Origin: AR12 sp036265915
GTDB taxonomy: Bacteria; Methylomirabilota; Methylomirabilia; Rokubacteriales; CSP1-6
Length of the DNA stretch: 18,549 nucleotides
Assembly: GCA_036265915.1 (NCBI GenBank)
Contig: DATAOC010000104.1
Coordinates: forward strand, 1 to 18,549
Reading direction: 5' to 3'
Part shown: piece after piece, positions 5,963-15,066 of the stretch
How positions within the stretch are numbered: position 1 is the stretch's first letter
How the letters are laid out: each line of letters starts with the position of its first letter
Made by a program: the position numbers and the translations under genes
Notes under the pieces: model-generated
Seen by the model: only the letters and a program-made list of their open reading frames with translations
Database searches by the model: none
What the model was told of the DNA's origin: nothing

Positions 5963-7593
5963 CACGCGCGCCGGAACTTCTCGGGCGCCTTCAGTGGCGC
6001 GAAGAAGGCGGGCCGCGCCATGCGACCGACACGCACCTCGATGAGCGCCGGCCGGTTGAGCGCCAGCGCCTTGCGGACGAGGTCGCCGACGTCCGTCGGC
6101 TTCTCGGCCCGGAAGCCGGCGACGCCGTAGGCATCGGCCAGCTTCATGAAGTCCGGGTTGCGCAGCTCCGCCGAGAAGGTGCCGCCCCACGCCTCGTCGA
6201 GGTCGCGCGACACGTTGCCGAACGCCTCGTCGTTGAAGACGACGGCCACCGCGTTGATGCCGTACTTCACCGCCGTCGACATCTCCTGCGCGTTGTACAT
6301 GAAGCCGCCGTCGCCGCAGATCGCCACCACGGGACGGTCGGGGCACGCGACCTTCGCGCCGAGCGCGGTGGGGTACTCGAAGCCCAGGTTGCCGGAGTAC
6401 GAGGACGTCAGATACGTGCGTGCACGGTAGACCGGCCAGAACGGTCGCGAGTAGTACCCGATCTGCGTCATTCCGGCGATGACGATCGCGTCGTCCGGCG
6501 TGCTGGCGCGCAGGCTCTTCATGATGGAGGTGTTCGGCTCCTGCGTGTCGAGGGCGGCCAGCTCCGCCCGCAGCGCCTCGCGCTCGGCCTTGCGCGACGG
6601 CCGTGGCGCCGTCGCGCGCAGCCGCTCCAGCAGGCGCTCGAGCGTGAGCCGCGCGTCGCCGACGACCCCGAAGGTGAGCCCGTGGTTGCGACCGATCTCG
6701 TCGGGATCGACGTCGACCTGGATGACCTGCTGGCCCGGCTGAAACGAGGCGAGCGCCAGCCGCGATCCCACCGCGAGGATCACGTCGGCGCTGTCCAGAT
6801 GGCGACGCAGCGGGTTCTTGGGCCACAGCGCGGCGCCGAGAGAGAGATCGCTGCCCTCGTTCACGACGCCCTTGCCCTCGGCCGTGGTCGCGATGCCGGC
6901 CTGCAGGTGCTCGGCGATGGCGGTCAGCGCCTCGTGCGCGCCGGCGAGGATGGCGCCGCCGCCGGCGTAGATCACCGGCCGCTGGGCGGCGAGCAGCATC
7001 TCCACGGCTCTGGCGATGGCCGGCTCGGGGGCGGCGGCGCGGTCGCCCTCGGCGGGCGGAAGCAGCGTGACCTCTCCCTCCTCTTCCAGCACGTCGGGCG
7101 GGATCTCGATGTGCACGGGCCGGGGCCGTCCCGACTTCAGCTGGCGGACGGCGGCGCGCACGGCGCCAGCGACGTCGCCGACCTCGAGCACGCGCCGCCG
7201 CCACTTCGTCACCCCGGCGATCGCGTCCATCTGATCGTTCACCTCGTGCAGCACGCCGACGTCGCGGCCGATGTTCCGGCGCGGCACCTGACCCGCGATC
7301 ATGAGGACCGGGGACGAGGCCGAGTATGCGGTGCTGAGCCCGGCGGCGGCGTTCAGCAGGCCGGGACCGGGCACCACCAGGGCGGCGCCGATGCCGCCAC
7401 CCGCGCGTGCGTAGCCGTCGGCCATGTACGTGGTCGCCTGCTCGTGGCGGGTGGTGATGAACGTGATCGACGGCTCGTCGCGGAGGCCGGCCACGGCGCC
7501 GTAGAGCTGGACGCCGGGAAGACCGAACACCACGCGGATGCCTTCACGCGCCAGCTGCTTGGCCAGGGCTTCACCGCCACTCAGTCGTGCCAT
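5962..7593 (-). CDS. Thiamine-diphosphate-dependent enzyme, acetolactate synthase large-subunit-like
   Basis: This 543-residue protein has the three-domain layout of the POX/AHAS family. Near the start it has FGLPGVQLY and the catalytic glutamate E51 in TTRHEQATTYMADGYAR. A central domain follows (VIYAGGGAI to VDPDEIGRN). The cofactor motif begins GDGGFMYNAQEM near residue 425 and ends VVFNDEAFGN, the GDG-to-ND Mg/TPP signature. Such enzymes decarboxylate 2-keto acids or carboligate them. The substrate is not decidable, and no regulatory small subunit lies beside it, so true branched-chain biosynthesis is doubtful. AAGGAG at 7602-7607, inside the end of the upstream lipoprotein gene, supports the ATG at 7593. 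Gaps are 2 bases upstream and a 1-base overlap downstream, so it sits in the middle of an operon. Confidence 0.9.
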   Translation of the reverse strand: MARLSGGEALAKQLAREGIRVVFGLPGVQLYGAVAGLRDEPSITFITTRHEQATTYMADGYARAGGGIGAALVVPGPGLLNAAAGLSTAYSASSPVLMIAGQVPRRNIGRDVGVLHEVNDQMDAIAGVTKWRRRVLEVGDVAGAVRAAVRQLKSGRPRPVHIEIPPDVLEEEGEVTLLPPAEGDRAAAPEPAIARAVEMLLAAQRPVIYAGGGAILAGAHEALTAIAEHLQAGIATTAEGKGVVNEGSDLSLGAALWPKNPLRRHLDSADVILAVGSRLALASFQPGQQVIQVDVDPDEIGRNHGLTFGVVGDARLTLERLLERLRATAPRPSRKAEREALRAELAALDTQEPNTSIMKSLRASTPDDAIVIAGMTQIGYYSRPFWPVYRARTYLTSSYSGNLGFEYPTALGAKVACPDRPVVAICGDGGFMYNAQEMSTAVKYGINAVAVVFNDEAFGNVSRDLDEAWGGTFSAELRNPDFMKLADAYGVAGFRAEKPTDVGDLVRKALALNRPALIEVRVGRMARPAFFAPLKAPEKFRRA

Positions 7594-7595
7594 CG

Positions 7596-8363
7596 CTAAC
7601 GCTCCTTCGGCTCGCGCGCGAGCCGGTCGAGGTACTGGCGCGCGTAGGTGTTGCGCGGATTGCGGCCGAGCGCGCGCTCGGCGTAGTAGCGTGCCTCCGC
7701 GCGTCGGCCGAGCTCGAAATACGCGCGGGTGAGATACGACAGTGCCTGCTCCTCGGCCAGCGGCTCCCACGCCAGGCCGCCGACGAGTGCGCGGCTGATC
7801 TCGAAGGCCGCCCGATTCCACTCGCGCCGGTCCATGTGGAGCGTGCCGGTCTTCCAGTACGCATCGACGAACCAGAGATCGACGGTGACCGCGTCCGGCG
7901 CGCTGGCGTGCCACTGCGTGTCGAGCAGATCGACGAGCTGGCGGTAGACGACGAAGGACTGGGCGCGCTCGTTCATCCGATAGAGGACACGGCCGTACGC
8001 CTCGATCACGAAGGGGTTGTCGTGCTCGTCGCGGTACGCCGGCTCGAGCGTCGCCAGCGCGCGTGCGTACTCACGCCGCGCGTACTGCGCGTTGCCCTCG
8101 TCCAGGCGCGCCTGGTGGCGCGCGGACACGACCGCCGGCGGCGGCTCGATGCCAGAAAGCGCGTACCCGTCGACGGCTCCCTCGCCCGGGGGCGGTGCGG
8201 CGTGGCCGAGCGCGACGGACGCGGCGTCGAGCGCGTAGAGCCGTACCGGCTGGCTCGCGGCCGCCGGCGCCGGCACCGGCGCAGCCGGCGGCGCCGTGCT
8301 GCAGCCGGGCGCGACGCTCGCGAGCATCAGCGCCACCATGCAGATCCGTGCGCGCGTCGGCAC
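7596..8363 (-). CDS. TPR-like repeat lipoprotein
   Basis: The reading frame gives 255 residues from a GTG at 8363. The N-terminus (MPTRARICMVALMLASVAPGC) has basic residues, a hydrophobic core and a cysteine at position 21, consistent with a lipoprotein signal. A Pro/Ala linker follows. Helical repeats of TPR type then appear (EGNAQYARREYARALATLEP; AYGRVLYRMNERAQSFVVY; AYFELGRRAEARYYAERAL). GTG is preferred because it comes one base after the TAG of the acyl-CoA dehydrogenase (TAGCGTG); an internal ATG at 8339 would remove the basic N-region. Longer upstream readings run into the neighbouring gene and are rejected. It probably acts as an envelope scaffold. Its role in a metabolic operon is unknown. 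Confidence 0.8.
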   Translation of the reverse strand: MPTRARICMVALMLASVAPGCSTAPPAAPVPAPAAASQPVRLYALDAASVALGHAAPPPGEGAVDGYALSGIEPPPAVVSARHQARLDEGNAQYARREYARALATLEPAYRDEHDNPFVIEAYGRVLYRMNERAQSFVVYRQLVDLLDTQWHASAPDAVTVDLWFVDAYWKTGTLHMDRREWNRAAFEISRALVGGLAWEPLAEEQALSYLTRAYFELGRRAEARYYAERALGRNPRNTYARQYLDRLAREPKER

Positions 8364-8364
8364 G

Positions 8365-9573
<1,209 letters not shown>

Positions 9574-9604
9574 GGCGGCCCCCTCTGGCGTTGTGGAGGC
9601 CCAG

Positions 9605-9633
9605 ATTGTATCCTCCGCCGCAGTCAAAGTCAT
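9605..9633 (-). promoter_or_regulatory. Candidate sigma70-type promoter for the acyl-CoA dehydrogenase operon
   Basis: On the minus strand ATGACT (9633-9628) and TACAAT (9610-9605) stand 17 bases apart, 4/6 and 5/6 matches to TTGACA and TATAAT. Transcription would start near 9598 and give a leader of about 25 bases before the ATG at 9573. The AT-rich -10 is distinctive in this GC-rich DNA, but the sigma preferences of this organism are not known. Confidence 0.4.
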
Positions 9634-10384
9634 GGCGGCCAGGATGCACGGGAAAGTCGCGCTCGTCACCGGCGCGGGCTCCGGAATCGGCTGGGCGACC
9701 GCGCGCCGGCTGGCTGCCGAAGGCGCCCGCGTGGCGTGCGTCGATCGCGTCGCCGAGCGCGCGCGCGAGGCCGCGCGCGCCATCACCGCCGCCGGCGGCG
9801 AGGCGCTCGCCCTCGACGCCGACGTCACCGATGCCGCCGCCTGCGAGCGCATGATCGACGAGACGCTGCAGCGCTTCTCGCATCTCACGACGCTCGTGAA
9901 CTCCGCGGGCGTGCGGCCCGAGGCCCGCGACCGCGCGCCGGCGCCGGCGGAGTGGGATCGCGTGGTCGACACGAACCTCAGCGGCACGTACCTGCCGACC
10001 CGGGCCGCGCTGTCCGCGCTCGGCGCCAGTGGCCGCGGCGCCATCGTGAATCTCGCCTCCGTCTACGGTCTCGTCGGCGGCTCGCTGTCACCCGCCTACG
10101 CGGCGTCGAAGGGCGCGGTGGTGAACCTCACGCGGCAGATGGCCGTGCAGTGCGCGCCCACCGTGCGCGTGAACTGCGTGTGTCCCGGCATGATCGAGAC
10201 GCCGATGACGCGCGCGCTGCTCGACGAGCCCGCCTTTCGCGAGGCGGTGTTGCTGAAGTATCCGCTCCAGCGATTCGGTCAGCCGGACGAGGTGGCGTCG
10301 GCCATCCTCTATCTGGCCAGCGACGAGGCGGCGTTCGTCACGGGGGTCGCGCTCGCCATCGACGGCGGGTACACTGCGGCATAA
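9632..10384 (+). CDS. Short-chain dehydrogenase/reductase (SDR) oxidoreductase
   Basis: This 250-residue classical SDR oxidises or reduces an alcohol/ketone with NAD(P). The nucleotide motif TGAGSGIG is at residues 13-20. Asp in ACVDR after beta-2 suggests NAD rather than NADP. The catalytic tetrad is complete: N90 (NSAGV), S143 (ASVYG), Y156 and K160 (YAASK). The C-terminus GGYTAA and the PGMIETPM loop are typical. The ATG at 9632 is chosen, while ATG at 9644 is an alternative; a longer reading starting at 9509 lies over the opposite-strand dehydrogenase and is unlikely. The ribosome site is weak. The histidine kinase follows after 15 bases, so they may share a transcript. Substrate unknown; 3-oxoacyl or hydroxyacid types are possible. 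Confidence 0.9.
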   Translation: MAARMHGKVALVTGAGSGIGWATARRLAAEGARVACVDRVAERAREAARAITAAGGEALALDADVTDAAACERMIDETLQRFSHLTTLVNSAGVRPEARDRAPAPAEWDRVVDTNLSGTYLPTRAALSALGASGRGAIVNLASVYGLVGGSLSPAYAASKGAVVNLTRQMAVQCAPTVRVNCVCPGMIETPMTRALLDEPAFREAVLLKYPLQRFGQPDEVASAILYLASDEAAFVTGVALAIDGGYTAA

Positions 10385-10399
10385 CGGCGGAGGGCCGGC

Positions 10400-12979
10400 A
10401 TGAACACCATCCACCGGCTGGTGCCCGTGTTCGTGCTCATGCTGAACCTGTTGTTGCTCGGCGCTGCACTGGCCGCCAACGGGCGGCATGCGGCGCGCAA
10501 TCGCGCGTTCGCGCGCCTGGCGGCGGCGCTCGTGCTGTGGAGCCTCGGCGTCACCGGCCTGCGCTGGAGCGACACCGCCGTCACCGCGCTCATGTGGGAG
10601 CGCGTGCTCCACCTCGGCGTCATCGCGATTCCCGTCCTGTTCGCGGAGTACGCGCGGCTCATGGCCGGCCACGAGCGTCGTCCGCCGCTGCTGACCGCCG
10701 GCTACGCGGTGTCCGCGCTGTTCGTGGCCGTCCTGCCGACGACGTGGTTCATGCGGGACGTCACCGACACGCCGTGGGGATATGTCCCGGTTCCGGGCCC
10801 GCTCTATGGCGCGTTCGTGGCCTTCTTCGCGATCGCGATGCTGCTCGGTCTCGGCACCGTGGCCCGGGCCGCGTCGCGCACACGCTCGACGTTCCGGCGC
10901 AACCGCCTGCGGCTCGTGCTGCTCGGCGTCGCCGTCAGCGCGCTGGGCGGCACCATCGACTTCGCGCGGTTCCTGTTCGATCTGGAGTGGATCTACCCGA
11001 TCGGGATCCCGGCCAGCGCGGTGTTCGCGGGGACGGTCGGGGTCGCCATCGTGCGCTACCGCCTCATGAACCTCGGCGTCGCGCTCAAGCGCGGCCTCCT
11101 CTACGCGCTGACGTGGGCGGCGGTGGCGCCGCTGCTGCTCGCGATGCTGGACGTGATCGACGCCGTGCTCACGGCGCGGTCCGGCGCCGAGCCCGCCATC
11201 AGCCGCAACGCCATCGCGCTCACGCTGCTCTCCGCGCTGATGCTGGCGCTGCCGGTCATGCGCAAGGTCGAAGAGTGGCTGGACCGGCTGATGTTCCACC
11301 GGCAGCGCGCCATCGCGGAGGCGCTGGTGGCGCTGAATCGCGAGCTCGGCACCATCCTGGACGTGCCGCGGCTGGCCTCGACCATCACCGAAGGGCTCGT
11401 CGCCCACGTGCCGGTCCGGTACGCGTCGCTGTACGTGCCGTCGGGGGACGGCGATGCGCGGACGTGCCTGTCGCACTCGACGGCGGACGACTGCACGGAC
11501 GCCGCCGATGGCGTGCCGGCCGACGTCGTGCTGTGGCTGCGCGCGACGCGTCGGACGCTCGTCGTCGACGAGATCGCGTGCGAGTCGTCGGCCGAAGGCC
11601 CGGGCACCGCGGCCGTGCAGGGACTCGAGCACAAATCGGCGGCCCTGGTGGTCCCGATCGTGGTCGACGACGCGCTGGCGGCGATCCTCGTCATCGGGGA
11701 GAAGCTGTCCGGCGAGGTCTTCGATCCCGCCGAGATCGACCTCGTCGAGATCCTGGCCGCCCGCGCGGCCACCGCGCTCAAGAACGCGCGCCTCTACGCC
11801 CGGCTCGAGGCGCAGATGCAGGAGCTGCAGGCGACGCGGGACCTGTACGGGCAGGCGCGCGAGGAAGGCCGGGCCAAGGAGCACTTCCTCGCGATGCTCG
11901 CCCACGAGCTGCGCAACCCGCTGGCGCCGATCGTGAACGCCGTCCACGTGCTGCAGAGCACGGTCGGCGGTCACGGCGAGGCGGCCGCGATGATCGCGAC
12001 CATCGGACGCCAGGCCGAGCAGCTCACGCGCCTCGTCGACGACCTGCTCGATGTCTCGCGCGTGCAGCTCGGCAAGATCCGGCTGAGTGAGGAGCCTGTC
12101 GACGTCGCGCGCGTGGCCGCCCAGTGCGTGGCCGCGCTGCGAACGTCCGGCAAGGCGCACGGCCGCGCGGTGAAGATCGACGTGCCGCCCGAGCCCCTCG
12201 TCGTCGTCGGCGATCCCGTTCGCCTCGAGCAGGTGCTGTGGAACCTCCTCGACAACGCGCTGAAGTACTCGCCGGCGGCCTCGCCGATCGACGTCCGGGC
12301 CACGCGTGAGGACGACGCCGCCGTGCTTCGCGTTCGCGACTACGGCCTCGGCATCGCGCCCGAGATGCTCACGCGCATCTTCGATGTCTTCACGCAGGCC
12401 GGGCCGGACCTGCCCCGGGCGCCCGGTGGCCTCGGCATCGGCCTGGCCCTGGTGCGCTCGCTCGTCGAGCAGCACGGTGGGACGGTGGTCGCCCACAGCG
12501 AGGGCCGCGGGCGGGGCAGCGTCTTCGAGGTCCGGTTACCGGTGGCTCACGTGCCGGCGCCCGAGCCGGCGCCGACGCCGGCGCCGCTTGCGCCGAACAC
12601 CGCGACGGGGCGGCGCCGGGTGCTGGTGGTCGAGGACCATCGCGACGCGCGCGATGCGCTGCGGGCCGTGCTCGAGGCGGCGGGCCACGAGGTCCGCTGC
12701 ACGGAGGACGGCCGCCAGGCGCTCGAGACCGTAGAGACGTGGCAGCCCGACGTCGCGCTCATCGACATCGGATTGCCCGGGATGAGCGGCTACGAGCTGG
12801 CGCAGGCGCTGCGCGGCACGCCGTTCGGCGAGGACGTGATGCTGGTGGCCGTGACGGGGTACGGGCAGCCGGACGACCGGCGGCGCGCGATCGCCAGCGG
12901 CTTCGATAGCCACGCCGTGAAGCCCATCACGCCCGAGGCGTTGCTCGATCTGATCGCCAGCGAGCGTCCGCCGCGCTAG
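10400..12979 (+). CDS. Hybrid histidine kinase: 7TM sensor, GAF, HisKA, HATPase, receiver domain
   Basis: This 859-residue sensor starts with about seven to eight hydrophobic segments (residues 1-270), including IVRYRLMNLGVALKRGLLYA, as in HisKA_7TM/PrsK-like proteins. A GAF-type domain follows at about 310-465. A coiled coil leads to the H box AHELRNP, with phospho-accepting H502. The ATPase has its N box WNLLDNALKYSP near 613, and its G boxes at DYGLGI and GGLGIGLAL near 648 and 678. A Pro/Ala linker joins a receiver domain: acidic VEDH near 743, phosphorylated D789 in DIGLPGMSG, and K841 in AVKPI. All key residues are present, so it should be active. No separate response regulator or output domain is next to it. 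The stop is one base from the convergent lipoprotein gene. GGAGGG precedes the start. Confidence 0.93.
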   Translation: MNTIHRLVPVFVLMLNLLLLGAALAANGRHAARNRAFARLAAALVLWSLGVTGLRWSDTAVTALMWERVLHLGVIAIPVLFAEYARLMAGHERRPPLLTAGYAVSALFVAVLPTTWFMRDVTDTPWGYVPVPGPLYGAFVAFFAIAMLLGLGTVARAASRTRSTFRRNRLRLVLLGVAVSALGGTIDFARFLFDLEWIYPIGIPASAVFAGTVGVAIVRYRLMNLGVALKRGLLYALTWAAVAPLLLAMLDVIDAVLTARSGAEPAISRNAIALTLLSALMLALPVMRKVEEWLDRLMFHRQRAIAEALVALNRELGTILDVPRLASTITEGLVAHVPVRYASLYVPSGDGDARTCLSHSTADDCTDAADGVPADVVLWLRATRRTLVVDEIACESSAEGPGTAAVQGLEHKSAALVVPIVVDDALAAILVIGEKLSGEVFDPAEIDLVEILAARAATALKNARLYARLEAQMQELQATRDLYGQAREEGRAKEHFLAMLAHELRNPLAPIVNAVHVLQSTVGGHGEAAAMIATIGRQAEQLTRLVDDLLDVSRVQLGKIRLSEEPVDVARVAAQCVAALRTSGKAHGRAVKIDVPPEPLVVVGDPVRLEQVLWNLLDNALKYSPAASPIDVRATREDDAAVLRVRDYGLGIAPEMLTRIFDVFTQAGPDLPRAPGGLGIGLALVRSLVEQHGGTVVAHSEGRGRGSVFEVRLPVAHVPAPEPAPTPAPLAPNTATGRRRVLVVEDHRDARDALRAVLEAAGHEVRCTEDGRQALETVETWQPDVALIDIGLPGMSGYELAQALRGTPFGEDVMLVAVTGYGQPDDRRRAIASGFDSHAVKPITPEALLDLIASERPPR

Positions 12980-12980
12980 C

Positions 12981-13370
12981 TCACGGCCCCACCCGGTAGA
13001 GGGTGACGCTCGTCGGCGACGGCATCCCGTAGATCTGCCCGCGCATCGTGTTGCCCTCGACCCTCATCGAGCCGTTCACGGGGCCTTGCGAGAACGAGAA
13101 CTGATTGTTCGTGATCACGCCGTCGATGTAGCCGCTCGGCTGCACGGGCAGGACGCCGGTCATCAGCAGCACTCCGGTCACGCGCGCGTCGTCCTGCTTC
13201 AGATCGAAGCGGCACTGCCCGGTGTTGCGATGGTCGTCGGTCTGCCAGGTGCCCGCCCAGCTGCCCGTCACGTTCACCGGCGTCGCGCCCGGGTCGACGC
13301 CGGTGGTCGGCGCGCATGCGGCGCCGCCGACGAGCAGCAGCGCCAGCAGCGCGATGCAGCGGGCGATCAC
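12981..13370 (-). CDS. Small secreted or lipoprotein-like beta-rich protein
   Basis: This 129-residue protein begins at a GTG (13370) that overlaps the NudC stop as GTGA. A hydrophobic signal (IALLALLLVGGAAC) ends at Cys19; the residues before it are Gly-Ala-Ala, so the lipobox is only approximate. The mature part is short and beta-strand-rich: GSWAGTWQTDDHRNTGQC, CRFDLKQDDARVTGVL, GYIDGVITNNQFSFSQG and SMRVEGNTMRGQIYG. That alternation recalls lipocalin-like or similar beta-barrel folds, but I do not recognise a family. It is the last gene of the overlapping run with LLM, crotonase and NudC, and ends one base from the opposite-strand kinase. Function unknown; it may sit in the outer membrane. 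Confidence 0.75.
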   Translation of the reverse strand: MIARCIALLALLLVGGAACAPTTGVDPGATPVNVTGSWAGTWQTDDHRNTGQCRFDLKQDDARVTGVLLMTGVLPVQPSGYIDGVITNNQFSFSQGPVNGSMRVEGNTMRGQIYGMPSPTSVTLYRVGP

Positions 13371-14224
13371 GGACGACCGTAGTGATCGATGATGAACCGC
13401 GAGATCGAGTGCCGTGAGGGGAGCCCCGGCAGCGCGTCGCACGGAAACCAGCGCGCGTCCTCGAGCTCCTCGTGGTCGATCACGACCTCGCCGCCCGCGT
13501 AGGTCGCGACGAAGCCGATCATCATCTGGCTCGGAAACGGCCAGTTCTGACTGCCGACGTAGCGGATGTCCTTGACGTCGACGCCGACCTCCTCCTTGAT
13601 CTCGCGCGCCACGCACGCCTCCAGCGACTCGCCGTTGTCGACGAACCCGGCCACCAGCGCGTAGCGGTTCGGTGCCCAGCCGGCCTTTCGTGTCAGCAGC
13701 ACGCGGTGCGCGTCACGGACGAGCACGATCGTCGCCGGATGCAGGTGTGGATAGTGCTCGTACGCGCAGCGGGGACATTTCTTGCCCCACTCGCCCTCGA
13801 TGCGCGCCGTCGCCTCGCCGCAGCGCGGGCAGTGGCCGCTCGTCGACTCCCACCACAGCGCCTGCATCGCCATGCCGCCAAGCGAGAGCAGCTCGTCGGG
13901 CAGCCGCGTGCCGCGCATCGGAACGACGGTCTCGCGCACGAGCCCGGCCGGGATCGGCGCATCGCCGGGGACGGGCAGCACCCAGCACGGCTCGTCGTGA
14001 TAGGTCCCGAGCCAGAAGGGCGCCGCGGTGGGGCCGCCCGCGAGAGGGCACGCGCCGTGCGGGAGCCGGAACGTCTCGGCGTCCGGAGCGACCAGCAGGT
14101 TCTGGTCCTGCACGAGGATCCAGTGCCCACCGGCCGCGGACGGCTTGCCGCCGCGCTTGGCCGGCGTGAATGCCGCACCCAGGATGTCGCGGTTGAACGG
14201 AAGATTGACGCTCAGCGGCGTCAT
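13367..14224 (-). CDS. nudC: NudC-type NADH pyrophosphatase (zinc Nudix hydrolase)
   Basis: This 285-residue protein has the NudC layout. An N-terminal domain is followed by a zinc site with two CPRC pairs near residues 130-152 (SGHCPRCGEA and KKCPRCAYEHYP). The Nudix box runs from GFVDNGESLEACVAREIKEE into VGV (about 192-214) with all Glu residues. The subfamily motif SQNWPFPSQ (about 222-230) follows. NudC enzymes split NADH, and in some bacteria remove the NAD cap from RNA. The subfamily motif differs from E. coli SQPWPFPxS in Asn for Pro and in the last residue (Gln for Ser). The start ATG at 14224 overlaps the crotonase stop as ATGA, so longer upstream readings are rejected. It sits third in the overlapping operon. 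Confidence 0.92.
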   Translation of the reverse strand: MTPLSVNLPFNRDILGAAFTPAKRGGKPSAAGGHWILVQDQNLLVAPDAETFRLPHGACPLAGGPTAAPFWLGTYHDEPCWVLPVPGDAPIPAGLVRETVVPMRGTRLPDELLSLGGMAMQALWWESTSGHCPRCGEATARIEGEWGKKCPRCAYEHYPHLHPATIVLVRDAHRVLLTRKAGWAPNRYALVAGFVDNGESLEACVAREIKEEVGVDVKDIRYVGSQNWPFPSQMMIGFVATYAGGEVVIDHEELEDARWFPCDALPGLPSRHSISRFIIDHYGRP

Positions 14225-15066
14225 CGCGTCCACCATGGATAGAACGGCGGCATGTCCTTGCTGGGTCGTCCGCTGAAGCGCGGCGGGCGCTTCTCCAGAA
14301 ACGACGTGACGCCTTCGTGCGCGTCGGGGGAGCGGCCCGTGTACCACATGCCGAGCGAATCCAGCCGGTGCGCCTCCCGCGGATGGTCGGCGCCGAGCAT
14401 TCTCCACAGCATCTGACGGATGAGCGCCACCGACACGGCGGACGTGTTGCGCGCGATCTCGAGCGCGAGCTCGCGCGCGGTGGACAGCAGCGCATCCGGC
14501 GCGACGACGCGGCTGACGAGTCCGCCCGCGAGCGCCTCCTCCGCGGAGAACACGCGGCCGGTGTACGCCCACTCGGCGGCCTGTGCGATGCCGACCAGCC
14601 GGGGCAGGAACCAGGTGCTGCACGCCTCCGGCACGACGCCGCGCCGGGCGAACACGAACCCGATCGTCGCCGCGCTCGACGCGATCCGGACGTCCATGGC
14701 CAGCGTGAGGGTGATGCCGAAGCCGACGGCCGGCCCGTTGATGGCCGCGATGACCGGCTTCGTCATCTCGTAGATCCGCAGCGTGACGAGTCCGCCGCCG
14801 TCGCGGTGCTGCTCCGGCGTCTCGCTCCGGCCCTCGCGCGGGCCGAACGTCGCGCCGCCTCGCCCGAGGTCGGCGCCGGCGCAGAAGGCCCGGCCGGCGC
14901 CGGTCACGATGACCGCCCGCACGCCGTCGTCCGCATCCGCGCGATCGAAGGCGGCGACGAGCTCCTGGATCACGGTCGTGTTGACGGCGTTGAGGCGCTC
15001 CGGCCGGTTCAGCGTGACCGTGGCCACGCCGTCGTCGACCTCGTAGCGCAGCGTCTCGAACGTCAT
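14221..15066 (-). CDS. Enoyl-CoA hydratase/isomerase (crotonase) family, isomerase-like active site
   Basis: This 281-residue protein has the crotonase fold: LNRPERLNAVN near the start, the oxyanion segment GAGRAFCAGADL, and NGPAVGFGITLTLAMD. Aligned by eye with rat enoyl-CoA hydratase, the two catalytic glutamates are missing: E144 is T119 and E164 is F139. A glutamate instead lies at E147 in RRGVVPEACSTW. That position matches the PE(A/G)CSS motif of delta3,delta2-enoyl-CoA isomerase (ECI2/PECI-like) proteins. A double-bond isomerase or related CoA chemistry is therefore more likely than plain hydration. A segment rich in Gly/Glu/Asp/His (about residues 70-95) is inserted before the core helix. 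The start ATG at 15066 overlaps the luciferase-like stop by one base (TGATG). It ends overlapping NudC. Confidence 0.9.
   Translation of the reverse strand: MTFETLRYEVDDGVATVTLNRPERLNAVNTTVIQELVAAFDRADADDGVRAVIVTGAGRAFCAGADLGRGGATFGPREGRSETPEQHRDGGGLVTLRIYEMTKPVIAAINGPAVGFGITLTLAMDVRIASSAATIGFVFARRGVVPEACSTWFLPRLVGIAQAAEWAYTGRVFSAEEALAGGLVSRVVAPDALLSTARELALEIARNTSAVSVALIRQMLWRMLGADHPREAHRLDSLGMWYTGRSPDAHEGVTSFLEKRPPRFSGRPSKDMPPFYPWWTR

Noticed and set aside
5963..7204. Long N-terminal extension of the TtcA-like gene
   Set aside because: The added residues are out-of-frame shadow of the TPP enzyme; the ATG at 5962 overlaps its stop and precedes the PP-loop by the normal distance.
10088..12496. 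Minus-strand open frame of 802 codons opposite the SDR and kinase
   Set aside because: It lies opposite well-supported SDR and kinase domains, and its translation has runs of Arg/Gln/His typical of antisense frames.
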